Assembly (NCBI GenBank): GCA_965279115.1
Contig: OZ257137.1
Location: forward strand, 2,666,001 to 2,730,000
Direction of reading: 5' to 3'
Length of the DNA stretch: 64,000 nucleotides
Source of the DNA: JAEUOS01 sp965279115
GTDB lineage: Bacteria > Pseudomonadota > Gammaproteobacteria > Burkholderiales > JAEUOS01
Shown here: one piece after another, positions 34,367-42,631 of the stretch
How the letters are laid out: every line of letters starts with the position of its first letter
Position numbering within the stretch: the stretch's first letter is position 1
Program-made: the position numbers and the translations under genes
The notes under the pieces: generated by a model
Database searches by the model: none
Seen by the model: the letters and a program-made list of their open reading frames with translations, nothing else
What the model was told of the DNA's origin: nothing

Positions 34367-35332
34367 TCAATCGATCTTCACTTTCGCTGCCGCGATGACC
34401 GGGCCGTAGCGCGCGTTCTCGGCCTGGATATGCGCGATGTAATCGCGCTGGCCACCCGCCACCACGGTCATGCCGATATCGCCGAGACGCGCCTGCACGT
34501 CCGGCAGGGCAAGCAGCTTGCGGACCTCGGCCTCGAGCCTTTCGGCAATCGGGGCTGGCAGGCGGGCCGGAGCGGATACGCCAAACCAGGCCGCGCCGAC
34601 CACGCCGGGAATGATCTCGCTGGTGGTGGGCACTTCGGGAAAGGTGCGCGCGCGCGCTTCGCTGGTGACGGCAAGCAGGCGCATGCGGCCGCTGCGGATG
34701 TGCGGCGTCGCGGTGACCAGACCGTCGAACATGGCGTCAAGCTGGCCGCCCAGCAGGTCGGCGGTGGCGGGGCCGGTGCCCTTGTAGGGGATGTGCACGA
34801 TGTCGATGCCGGCCTTTTGCTTGAGCAACTCGCCGGACAGGAAGCCCGAGGAGCCGACGCCGGCCGACGAATAGTTGAACACGCCGGGCTTGGCGCGCGC
34901 CATCGCGACGAACTCGGCCAGGCTTTTCGCCGGATGATCCGAGCGCACCACGAAGCCGTTGGGGAAGGTGCCCACCAGTGCGATGTGCGTCAGGTCGCGC
35001 AGCGCGTCGTAGGGCATGCTGGTGCGCATCAGCGGGCCCGGCGCGATGCAGGAATTGGCGGCCATCACCAGTGTGTAACCGTCGGGCGCGGCCTTGGCGA
35101 CAAAATCGGTGCCGACGATCGACCCGCCGCCGGGCCGGTTCTCGACCACCACCTGCTGCTTCAAGGCGTCGGAAAGCTTTTGCGCGACCAGGCGCGCGGT
35201 GACGTCGGTGGCGCCGCCGGGCGCGAAGGGCACCACCATGCGCAGCGGGCGGTTGGGCCAGTCGGCTTGCGCGCGGGCGGCGAGGGGCAATGCAGCCCCC
35301 AGCGCGCCCAGGAGGAAGGGGCGTCGTTTCAT
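34367..35332 (-). CDS. Bug-family substrate-binding protein
   Basis: 321 residues with a signal peptide MKRRPFLLGALGAALPLAARA, whose RRPFLLG start could use the Tat route. The mature part has DWPNRPLRMVVPFAPGGATDVTARLVAQ, GSIVGTDFVAKAAPDGYTLVMAANS and NYSSAGVGSSGFLSGELL. Its ATG overlaps the stop of the racemase-superfamily gene upstream (ATGA), which links binding protein and enzyme in one operon. The ligand is unknown. Confidence 0.93.
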   Translation of the reverse strand: MKRRPFLLGALGAALPLAARAQADWPNRPLRMVVPFAPGGATDVTARLVAQKLSDALKQQVVVENRPGGGSIVGTDFVAKAAPDGYTLVMAANSCIAPGPLMRTSMPYDALRDLTHIALVGTFPNGFVVRSDHPAKSLAEFVAMARAKPGVFNYSSAGVGSSGFLSGELLKQKAGIDIVHIPYKGTGPATADLLGGQLDAMFDGLVTATPHIRSGRMRLLAVTSEARARTFPEVPTTSEIIPGVVGAAWFGVSAPARLPAPIAERLEAEVRKLLALPDVQARLGDIGMTVVAGGQRDYIAHIQAENARYGPVIAAAKVKID

Positions 35333-36075
35333 TGCGTGAGGTCTCCTGGTACCGGATGCGGCAGATGTTCGGCAAGGGCCGGTGCCGCGCGGCCGAGGGT
35401 GGAACTGGCGGGCATGCCCAGCTGCCGCAACAGCAGCCAGGCACCGCAGATATTGGACGACAGCAGCGGCGCGGCGGTCGTCGTCGCCGACGCCAGAATG
35501 GCAGGCAGGGTGATGAGTCCGGTGCCGGAGATGACGATGGCGTCGCAGCTCCCTTGCACCCGGGCCAGCGCCTGTTCCACCTCCGCGGTGGTCATTTCAT
35601 AGGCACGGAAAGTCTCGGACATCTTCACCACCTGGCTGATCGCCATGCCGCCGCCCTCCCAGTACGCCACCGAGCGGGCGGTCAGCCACTCGGGGTAGGG
35701 CGACACCAGGCACAGTCGTTTCGCGCCCAGGTGGCGCAGGGCTTCGAAGATCGCCAGGCTGGCGGTGGATACCGGCAGCCCCGCCGCCTTGCCAAGCGAG
35801 GCGCACAGCGCCGCGTCGCCGGCCAACCCGTGGCCATAGGTGGCGCCGGTCAGGCCGACCAGGGCGGCGTCGAGCTTCAGGGTGCCGAATGACTGCAGGG
35901 CCGCCAGGTAGTGGTCCGCATAAACCGCGTTGCGCGCCGCGAGGTCGCCGGGCAGCACCGGCAGGCGGGTGGCATGGATGGCCACGCCCTCCGGCAGCAG
36001 GGCGCGCATCTCCGGTTCCACCGTCGGGTTGGCCGGCGGGACGATCAGGCCGATGCGTTTGTCGATGCGCACCAC
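35329..36075 (-). CDS. Asp/Glu racemase-superfamily enzyme, one-cysteine type (maleate isomerase/arylmalonate decarboxylase-like)
   Basis: 248 residues from a GTG start. The frame IGLIVPPANPTVEPEMRALLP is that of maleate isomerase and arylmalonate decarboxylase. The second catalytic cysteine is present (Cys210, SSNICGAW), but the first position, Cys in maleate isomerases, is Thr76 in VGLTGATYG. A single C-terminal-side cysteine is the pattern known for arylmalonate decarboxylase. The enzyme may therefore decarboxylate rather than isomerise, though this is inference. It lies five bases downstream of the flavin monooxygenase gene. Confidence 0.82.
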   Translation of the reverse strand: MVRIDKRIGLIVPPANPTVEPEMRALLPEGVAIHATRLPVLPGDLAARNAVYADHYLAALQSFGTLKLDAALVGLTGATYGHGLAGDAALCASLGKAAGLPVSTASLAIFEALRHLGAKRLCLVSPYPEWLTARSVAYWEGGGMAISQVVKMSETFRAYEMTTAEVEQALARVQGSCDAIVISGTGLITLPAILASATTTAAPLLSSNICGAWLLLRQLGMPASSTLGRAAPALAEHLPHPVPGDLTQ

Positions 36076-36080
36076 GGGCT

Positions 36081-37253
36081 TTACCGGGCGAACGAAGGGG
36101 CGATGTCGATCATGGCGGCATCACGGACGAAGTCGAGCGCCATGCTTTCCTGTCGCGCGCTGGCTTCCACTGAAGCGAAGAACATCGCGCCGCCCCCCAC
36201 CAGGCGGTCGGTGCGCGGGATCAACTCTTCGGTCACGACGGCCCTGCGCGTGCGTGCCCAGGATTCGAGCAGGCCGTCCAGCGTGCGCTGGTCGTGGATG
36301 CCGGTGAAGGTCTGGCCCAGCGTCCACGCATCGTGCAGGCCGCAGTTCATGTTCATGCCGCCGCGTGTGTTGGTGACATGGGCAGCGTCACCGACCAAAA
36401 GAACCCGGCCACGGTGGTAGGTCGCGGCGATGCGCTGGCTGGTGGAGTAGATGTCCTTGGAGCGCACCGGCAGGTCCTCCTTCAAGGGCAGGAAGCGCGC
36501 GAGTTCGGTGCGCAGGAAATTTTCACCCAGCGCCGTTTCGTCGGAAAGCTTTGGCGATAGCCGGATGATCACCCGCCACACCTCCGCCATCCGCAACAGG
36601 CTGATGGAGTCGTTGTCGTTGTACAGGTAGGCGATGCCGGAGAGCTGCGGGATCACCGTCCTCAGGTCGAGCGGGGTCATCACGCGCAGCACGCGCTTTT
36701 CGTACTCCTCACCGTCAAAGGAAATGCCGGCCGCGTCCCGCACGCTGCTCCTGGCGCCATCGGCGCCCACCAGCCAGCCGAACGTCTCGGTGCCGACGCC
36801 ACCGTCGCGCCGCACCTTGACCTCGATGGCGCCGTCATGATCGCGGAAGCCTTCGACGCCGGCGTTGAACTCGACCCGCGCGCCCGGTTCGCGCTGCAGC
36901 GCCGCCAGCAGTGCCGGCGTCAGGCGGCTTTGTTCAAGATGCATGCGCCAGGGATGCGCGGTGCTGCCCTCAAGCAGGGAAAACGGAAACCGCGCCGCCA
37001 GTTCCGGGCGGCCGGTGTTGCAGCGGTAATAGCGGATTTCGTTGATGCGGACACCCTGGCCCGCCACCTCGTCGAGCACACCCAGTCGCGCCAGCATGTC
37101 CAGGGTGGGCGGATGGAAGGTCGAGGCGCGCGAAGCGGTGTTCAGTTCCGGGCGCTTTTCGAACACCCGCACTTCATGGCCGGCACGTGCCAGGCACAGC
37201 GCTGCGGTCAGACCCACCGGGCCGGCGCCTGCAATCGCGATACGTTGTTTCAT
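36081..37253 (-). CDS. FAD-dependent aromatic-ring monooxygenase
   Basis: 390 residues from MKQRIAIAGAGPVGLTAAL. The three flavoprotein hydroxylase signatures are present: GAGPVG near residue 9, DG motif WLVGADGARSSVR, and GD motif VLLVGDAAHVTNTRGGMNMN. These class A monooxygenases hydroxylate aromatic or heteroaromatic acids using NAD(P)H and oxygen. The shared segment RASTFHPPTLDML shows close kinship with the divergent gene at 37316. It is the first gene of the minus-strand catabolic operon and has only 62 bases of shared upstream region. Confidence 0.92.
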   Translation of the reverse strand: MKQRIAIAGAGPVGLTAALCLARAGHEVRVFEKRPELNTASRASTFHPPTLDMLARLGVLDEVAGQGVRINEIRYYRCNTGRPELAARFPFSLLEGSTAHPWRMHLEQSRLTPALLAALQREPGARVEFNAGVEGFRDHDGAIEVKVRRDGGVGTETFGWLVGADGARSSVRDAAGISFDGEEYEKRVLRVMTPLDLRTVIPQLSGIAYLYNDNDSISLLRMAEVWRVIIRLSPKLSDETALGENFLRTELARFLPLKEDLPVRSKDIYSTSQRIAATYHRGRVLLVGDAAHVTNTRGGMNMNCGLHDAWTLGQTFTGIHDQRTLDGLLESWARTRRAVVTEELIPRTDRLVGGGAMFFASVEASARQESMALDFVRDAAMIDIAPSFAR

Positions 37254-37315
37254 GGGGTCTTTTCGGAGCAGGTCAGGCGCTGCATTACCATTGCAAGGAC
37301 AAGGAGAAGGATGCA

Positions 37316-38512
37316 ATGAGCCGTAGTGTACTGATTGCCGGTGCCGGACCGGTGGGTTTGACCGCGGCGCTGGTTCTGGCCGAGGCCGGTGTCCCGGTCA
37401 GGGTGTTTGAAGCCGGTGCCGATGTCGAGGAGGATCTTCGTGCCTCCACCTTCCATCCGCCCACCCTGGACATGCTGGATCGCTTCGGCATCAGCGCCGA
37501 ATTGCTCGCGCAGGGTCTGGTGTGCCCGCACTGGCAGATCCGCCTGCACCCCGGCGGCGAGCGCGCCGTTTTCGACCTTGCGGTTCTCGAAGGCGAGACC
37601 CGTCACCCCTACCGCCTGCAGTGCGAACAATGGAAGTTGTCGCGCGCATTGCTCGTACGCCTTTCCGGCATGCCGGGCGTTGAGCTGCGCTTCGGCGCGC
37701 AGGTGACCGGTCTTGAACAGGACGGCAGCGGCGTTGCCTTCACGATCGACAGCGGCGGAAAGCGCGAGCTGGTCAGGGGCGCCTGGGCGATCGGCGCCGA
37801 CGGCGCCAGAAGCGCGGTCCGCAAGGCGCTGGGGCTGGAATTCGACGGCCAGACCTACCCGGAGACCACCCTCCTTGCCACCACCCGCTTTCCCTTCGAG
37901 GAGCATCTGGAAGGGCTGTCGAACGTGAGCTATTGCTGGAAGGCCGGCGGCAATTTCAGCCTGCTCAAGGTGCCGGGCCGCTGGCGGGTGTCGATCTACC
38001 CGCGCGAAGACCTTTCCATCGAGGAGCAGCTCGCGCCGGCCGCCATCGAGGCGGCACTGCAGGAGATCGTGCCGCGCGACGAAGCCTATGAAGTGATGGA
38101 AGCACGGCCCTACCGGGTGCACCAGCGTATTGTCGAACGCTACCGCGTCGGCCGGGTGTTCCTGGCCGGCGACGCCGCCCACCTCAACAGCCCGGCCGGC
38201 GGCATGGGCATGAACGGCGGCGTGCACGACGCCTTCAACCTCGGCGAAAAGCTGGCGGCGGTGATCAATGGCCGCGCCGACAGCGCGCTCCTGGACCTGT
38301 ATGACCTGCAGCGCCGTCCGGTGGCGCGCGAGCAGATCCTGGCGCAAGCCGACCGCAACCGCGCGCGCATGCGCGAAAAGGACGACACGAAGCGCCGCGA
38401 AATGCTGGCCGGCATGCAGGCCCTGATCGCCGACCGCGGCAAACTCAAGGCGCATCTGCTCAGGACTTCGATGATCGAGGGGCTGCGGCAGGCGGCGCAG
38501 GTGGGAGTCTGA
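37316..38512 (+). CDS. FAD-dependent aromatic-ring monooxygenase (divergent paralogue)
   Basis: 398 residues. The start is ATG 37316 behind AAGGAGAAGG; the longer frame reads into the neighbour. The signatures are GAGPVGLTAALVLAEAG, WAIGADGARSAVRK and VFLAGDAAHLNSPAGGMGMNGGVHDAFNLGEKL. It shares long stretches with the monooxygenase on the opposite strand, so a local duplication and inversion is likely. It would hydroxylate an aromatic acid in the cytoplasm. The YciH gene begins three bases after its stop. Confidence 0.92.
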   Translation: MSRSVLIAGAGPVGLTAALVLAEAGVPVRVFEAGADVEEDLRASTFHPPTLDMLDRFGISAELLAQGLVCPHWQIRLHPGGERAVFDLAVLEGETRHPYRLQCEQWKLSRALLVRLSGMPGVELRFGAQVTGLEQDGSGVAFTIDSGGKRELVRGAWAIGADGARSAVRKALGLEFDGQTYPETTLLATTRFPFEEHLEGLSNVSYCWKAGGNFSLLKVPGRWRVSIYPREDLSIEEQLAPAAIEAALQEIVPRDEAYEVMEARPYRVHQRIVERYRVGRVFLAGDAAHLNSPAGGMGMNGGVHDAFNLGEKLAAVINGRADSALLDLYDLQRRPVAREQILAQADRNRARMREKDDTKRREMLAGMQALIADRGKLKAHLLRTSMIEGLRQAAQVGV

Positions 38513-38514
38513 CC

Positions 38515-38880
38515 ATGGCGAGCTACAACAAGGCCGGCGGCGGCCTGGTTTACTCCACCGAGGCCGGCCGCATGTGCCCTGACTGCCGCAAGCCGGCGGC
38601 CCAATGTGTCCGCAAGGCCAATGCAGTGCCACCATCGGGCGACGGCGTGGTGCGCGTCTCGCGCGAGACCAAGGGCCGCGGCGGCAAGGGCGTCACGGTG
38701 ATCCGCGGTGTGCCGCTGTCCGGAGAAGCGCTGGCCGCGCTGGGCAAAGAGCTGCGCACCTCCTGCGGTACCGGCGGCACGGTCAAGGATGGCGCCATCG
38801 AGCTGCAGGGTGACCACGTCGCGCGTGCTCTGGAACTGCTTGCCGGCAAGGGCTGGAAGGTCAAGCGAGCCGGCGGTTGA
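38515..38880 (+). CDS. yciH: SUI1/eIF1-like translation factor YciH
   Basis: 121 residues of the bacterial SUI1 family. The core reads VVRVSRETKGRGGKGVTVIRGVPL and then the conserved LKTxCGTGGTVKDG-like block (LRTSCGTGGTVKDGAIELQGDH). YciH is related to eukaryotic eIF1 and is thought to affect initiation fidelity under stress. The N-terminus has a CPDC pair near residue 21. The gene starts three bases after a monooxygenase stop, an unexpected partner, and converges on another monooxygenase gene with only six bases between stops. Confidence 0.93.
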   Translation: MASYNKAGGGLVYSTEAGRMCPDCRKPAAQCVRKANAVPPSGDGVVRVSRETKGRGGKGVTVIRGVPLSGEALAALGKELRTSCGTGGTVKDGAIELQGDHVARALELLAGKGWKVKRAGG

Positions 38881-38886
38881 GGCCGT

Positions 38887-40533
38887 TCAGGCGCCCGTGA
38901 CGCGCGCCGCCACGGCAGAGGGTTCGAGAGGTGGCTGGTCGCCACGCCAGCAAACATGGCCGTCCGGACGCACCAGCACCAGCGGCTTCTCATGAAGCGC
39001 GATGAGGGAGGCGGGCAGGGTCTCCACACGGCACTCGGCACCTCGCACGGCCAGCGCGTCAACCAGCGGCGTCGCGTCCGGCGCATCCGGCGCGCACACC
39101 AGCACAAAGCCGTGCCCGAACCAGTCCAGTGTGCTATTCCCGCGCACCGAGGTGTCGTCGGTGAGCCAGGCATGCGGCGCGCGCGAGCCCGGCCAGGTGG
39201 AAGGCACCACCTGCATGAAATCGTCCGGCGGCTCCGCGGTGCCGTCGGCGGCGATCACCGGGGATTCGACGTAGCGGTAGCCCAGGTGGGTGCCGCCGGA
39301 ATTGAACTGCCGCGCCATCCAGCGGATGCGCCCGGTGATGTACGTGCGATGCGCTTCGCCCTGCGCCGTATCGGCCTCGATCTCCGGGCCGATCTCGTCC
39401 ATCACCATGTCGATCTTGTCGGAGTTGTTGGCCGAGATCACGCTGTTGCGGATGGCGATGGGCTTGCGCTCTTCCTCGTAGCTGTCGAGCAACCGGGGTC
39501 CCGCCCATCCCTTGAGGGCGGCATCGAGTTTCCAGCCCAGATCGACCGCATCGCCGATGCCGGTGTTCATGCCGACCCCGCCGGTGGGCACGAACAGATG
39601 CGCGGCGTCGCCGGCCAGGAACACGTTGCCCGCGCGCCAGCGCCGCGCCACCGACTGATGGTGATGCCAGTGCTGGATGCCCAGCAGCTCGAACTCGAAG
39701 GGGCGGCCGACCGCGCGCGTGAGCACATCGCGCGCATCGAGGTCCTGCGTTTCCCTGGCCGGGTCGAGAAAGTAGTACTGGAAATTCCAGAAATCGCGCC
39801 CGTCGATGGCGGTGAACACGCCGAAGGCATCGGGCGCGAACACGAAGTACAGGTTGCCCAGCCCCTTGCCATGGATGGAGAGAAACTCGGCCGAGCGGAA
39901 ATAGAAGCTTACGTTGGCGCGCATGCGCCCGCGCCCGTTCATGCGGATGCCGAGTGTCTTGCGGATGGCGGAGGCGCCGCCGTCGCAGGCCACCAGGTAT
40001 TGCGAGCGCACCGATTCGCTGCGTCCACTGGCGATTTCGGTGATGCGGCTTTCCACATGGTTGCCGTGGTCGGTGAAGCCGTCGAAGCGCCAGCCGTGCC
40101 TGAGCGTCACGCCAGGCTGCGATTCGGCAAAGCGCCACAGCACCGGCTCGACGGCCTGCTGACCGATCTGGGTCTTGTAGTAGGGGCTCCACGACAGTTC
40201 GCGGTATTTCTTCATCACCTCCGGCGGCCGCTCGATGGTCTCGCCAATCGAGGGCGAGGTGACGCGATACAGCTCCTTGCCCGCCAGGCGGGTGCAGAAG
40301 GTGATGAAGTAGTTCACCTCGGGCGGCAGCGCGGCGGCGTAGATGGCGTCGGTGATGCCCCATCGGCGAAAATACTCCATCGAGCGCGCGCCCAGCAGGG
40401 TGGCCTTGGGGTGTTGGGTGGGTTCGGTGCGTTCCTCCACCAGCATGCAGGCGTTGCCTCGCCAGCCCAGCTCGGCGGCCAGTGTCAGGCCCACCGGGCC
40501 GCCGCCGACGACGAGGACCGGGGTTTCGATCAT
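38887..40533 (-). CDS. FAD-dependent phenol/aromatic monooxygenase (548 aa, MhpA/PcpB type)
   Basis: Starts at ATG 40533 (MIETPVLVVGGGPVGLTLAAELGW), one base after the stop of the maleate-isomerase-like gene. The DG motif is YLVACDGGASAIRKTLG and the GD motif NVFLAGDAAHLFVPTGGVGMNTGIGDAVDLGWKL. A thioredoxin-like C-terminal domain follows (FVLVCAPDAPDATPLVDALAVRG), as in phenol hydroxylase-type and MhpA-type enzymes. It would start ring breakdown by ortho-hydroxylation. It is the last gene of the thirteen-gene minus-strand unit that begins with the GntR regulator. Confidence 0.91.
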   Translation of the reverse strand: MIETPVLVVGGGPVGLTLAAELGWRGNACMLVEERTEPTQHPKATLLGARSMEYFRRWGITDAIYAAALPPEVNYFITFCTRLAGKELYRVTSPSIGETIERPPEVMKKYRELSWSPYYKTQIGQQAVEPVLWRFAESQPGVTLRHGWRFDGFTDHGNHVESRITEIASGRSESVRSQYLVACDGGASAIRKTLGIRMNGRGRMRANVSFYFRSAEFLSIHGKGLGNLYFVFAPDAFGVFTAIDGRDFWNFQYYFLDPARETQDLDARDVLTRAVGRPFEFELLGIQHWHHHQSVARRWRAGNVFLAGDAAHLFVPTGGVGMNTGIGDAVDLGWKLDAALKGWAGPRLLDSYEEERKPIAIRNSVISANNSDKIDMVMDEIGPEIEADTAQGEAHRTYITGRIRWMARQFNSGGTHLGYRYVESPVIAADGTAEPPDDFMQVVPSTWPGSRAPHAWLTDDTSVRGNSTLDWFGHGFVLVCAPDAPDATPLVDALAVRGAECRVETLPASLIALHEKPLVLVRPDGHVCWRGDQPPLEPSAVAARVTGA

Positions 40534-40534
40534 G

Positions 40535-41296
40535 TCAGTGATCGCGCGTGGCGAGGCGTTGCCGCCAGCTCGATTCCGGCGCAAGCCAGGGGGAGAGGGA
40601 TGCGTCGCCGCCGGCCGCGGCGGTCAGCGCCCAGGCCAGGCACAGGTTGGAGGACAGCACCGGCACGCCAGGGTCGACTTGCGCGATGGTGCGCAAGGTG
40701 GGCATGCCGGTGCCGGAGAGCAGCACCGCGTCCGCCCCGGACGTGTCGAGTTGCGCGAACACCTCCAGCACACGTGGCGTGGAAAGCTTGTAGATGTTGC
40801 GGGTATCGAGCAGGTCGGCCGGCAGGCCCGCGACCGATACCAGATCGAAACCGGCGTCGCGCCAGTATTGTTGCCCCGCTTCCGACAGCCACTTCGGGTA
40901 GGGCGACAGCAGGGCCAGGCGGCGCACGCCGAGGGTTTCAAGTGCGTTGCGAATCGCGGTGGCGGCGGAAATGACCGGGTAACCAGCGCGTTCGGAGGCC
41001 GCGGCGATCGCCGCCTTCTCCTTCGCGCGCCCATACAGGTAGGCCGAACCGGTGCATGCGAATCCGCAAGCCTTGAGGGGCGCCACGTCGAAGCGCGCTA
41101 TGGTCTCGGACAGGCGGTCGAAGTAGTCGACCAGGCGCGAGCGCGAATCGGCGAGCGGGCTGGTCATGCGCGCGGTGAGCACGCTGCCCTCGAGCAGGAC
41201 CTGCATCTCCGGCTCGACGGTGGTGTTGGCCTGCGGCGTGGTGATACCTATGGCATGGCCATATTCGGGGGTGAAATCGGAGAGTTCACTCCTCAT
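40535..41296 (-). CDS. maleate cis-trans isomerase-like protein (two-cysteine type)
   Basis: 253 residues, IGITTPQANTTVEPEMQVLLEG near the start. Both superfamily cysteines are present: Cys81 in GFACTGSAYL and Cys219 in LSSNLCLAW. This pair is what maleate isomerase uses to turn maleate into fumarate; racemases of the superfamily also have two. Its ATG lies 11 bases inside the end of the preceding lyase gene. Together with a LeuC/LeuD-type hydratase it points to a maleate-like intermediate. A substituted maleate is an inference. Confidence 0.87.
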   Translation of the reverse strand: MRSELSDFTPEYGHAIGITTPQANTTVEPEMQVLLEGSVLTARMTSPLADSRSRLVDYFDRLSETIARFDVAPLKACGFACTGSAYLYGRAKEKAAIAAASERAGYPVISAATAIRNALETLGVRRLALLSPYPKWLSEAGQQYWRDAGFDLVSVAGLPADLLDTRNIYKLSTPRVLEVFAQLDTSGADAVLLSGTGMPTLRTIAQVDPGVPVLSSNLCLAWALTAAAGGDASLSPWLAPESSWRQRLATRDH

Positions 41297-42143
41297 ACTT
41301 CTTGCCCCGGGCCAGCAGGTCGGGCGTGCCGATCAGGCTGTTGAGCCGATCGAAATCAAGCATGGTCTTGGCGAATGGCGCCGTGGTGCCATGGGTCCTC
41401 AGGCTCGAGTAGTAGCGCGCCAGCAGGTGCGCCACCGCGCGCACCGTGCCGCCCGGAAAGATCGCGATCCTGTAGCCGAGGCGCTCGAGTTCCTCCGCGC
41501 TTTTCACCGGGGTCTTGCCGCCTTCGACCATGTTGGCCAGAAGCGGCACGCGGTTGGCGAAGCGCTCGTTGACCTCGCGCATCTGCGCCTCGTCACGCAC
41601 GGCCTCGATGAACAGCACGTCGGCGCCGGCCTCGAGGTACTTCTCGGCGCGTTCCAGCGCGGGCTCGAAACCCTCCACGGCCACCGCGTCGGTGCGCGCC
41701 ATGATCAGGGTGTCGCGGCTCACGCGCGCATCGACCGCCGCGCGGATCTTGCCGGCCATTTCGCCGGCGGACACGACGGTCTTGCCGTCCAGATGGCCGC
41801 ATCGTTTGGGAAAGCCCTGGTCTTCCAGCTGGATCAGGTTGGCGCCGGCGCGCTCGAAACCCTTGACCGTGCGCTGCACATTGAGTGCGTTGCCGAAGCC
41901 GGTGTCGGCGTCGACAATGATGGGCAGCGCGATGCGTTCGCGGATCGCTTCGAGCGTGTCGCATACTTCGCTGTAGGTGGTGAGGCCGACGTCCGACCGA
42001 CCCAGGCGGGTGTAGGCGATCGAGGCGCCCGACAGGTACACCGCCTCGAAGCCGGACTGCTCGGCGATGAGGGCCGACAGGGCATCGTAGACGCCGGGCG
42101 CCAGCACGATGGAGGATTTTTTCAGGCGCTTGACGAGGCTCAT
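41286..42143 (-). CDS. isocitrate lyase/PEP mutase superfamily C-C lyase
   Basis: 285 residues. The alpha/beta barrel of the superfamily is clear: APGVYDALSALIAEQSGF, VDADTGFGNALNVQRTVKGFE (Mg-binding acids) and QLEDQGFPKRCGHLDGK. Cys115 in KRCGH is the catalytic residue of true lyases (isocitrate, methylisocitrate, dimethylmalate and citramalate-type), while PEP mutases lack it. The reaction would split a 2-alkylmalate or related acid into pyruvate or glyoxylate plus a carboxylic acid. It follows the LeuD-type gene with ATGA overlap, which supports hydratase-then-lyase chemistry. Confidence 0.9.
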   Translation of the reverse strand: MSLVKRLKKSSIVLAPGVYDALSALIAEQSGFEAVYLSGASIAYTRLGRSDVGLTTYSEVCDTLEAIRERIALPIIVDADTGFGNALNVQRTVKGFERAGANLIQLEDQGFPKRCGHLDGKTVVSAGEMAGKIRAAVDARVSRDTLIMARTDAVAVEGFEPALERAEKYLEAGADVLFIEAVRDEAQMREVNERFANRVPLLANMVEGGKTPVKSAEELERLGYRIAIFPGGTVRAVAHLLARYYSSLRTHGTTAPFAKTMLDFDRLNSLIGTPDLLARGKKYEE

Positions 42144-42631
42144 GCTGTTCTCTCTTTCATGCGCCGCTCCAGGTGCGGCAACAGGCCGCCGTCGTGCAGC
42201 ATGGCCATGAGGAAGGGCGGGATCGGTTCGCACGCCAGGCTTGGGCGTCCGTCTGCAAAGGTGATGATGCCCTTCTCCGGATCGACATGGAGGGCGTCGC
42301 CGTCGTCGATGCGCGCAACGTCCGCGCACACCACCACCGGGAGGCCGAGATTCAGGGCATTGCGGTAGAAGAGCCCCGCGTAGGATTCGGCCACCACCGC
42401 CGCCACACCGAGGTGTTTCAAGGCCTGCGGTGCCTGCTCGCGCGAGGAGCCCACGCCGAAGTTGCGCCCGCCCACCACCACGTCGCCCGGCCGCACCCGG
42501 GCCACGAATTCCGGGCGCACGGTTTCCAGGCAATGCTTTGCGATCTCGTCGATGCCGAACTTCATGTACTGGCCGGGCGCCAGCACGTCGGTGTCGAGGT
42601 TGTCGCCGAATTTCCAGACGCGCCCGCTCAT
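42140..42631 (-). CDS. LeuD-type dehydratase small subunit
   Basis: 163 residues of the aconitase-family swivel domain: GRVWKFGDNLDTDVLAPGQYM near the start and VVVGGRNFGVGSSREQAPQALKHLGVAAVVAESYAGLFYRN in the middle, the usual substrate-binding loop with GSSRE. It pairs with the LeuC-type gene, whose stop it overlaps by four bases. Because no leuA or leuB is nearby and the surroundings are catabolic, it is more likely part of a maleate, citraconate or dimethylmaleate hydratase than of leucine synthesis. Confidence 0.9.
   Translation of the reverse strand: MSGRVWKFGDNLDTDVLAPGQYMKFGIDEIAKHCLETVRPEFVARVRPGDVVVGGRNFGVGSSREQAPQALKHLGVAAVVAESYAGLFYRNALNLGLPVVVCADVARIDDGDALHVDPEKGIITFADGRPSLACEPIPPFLMAMLHDGGLLPHLERRMKERTA

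Noticed and set aside
38956..40974. 672-codon plus-strand frame opposite the monooxygenase and isomerase genes
   Set aside because: Antisense shadow; composition is biased and both minus-strand genes have intact catalytic motifs.
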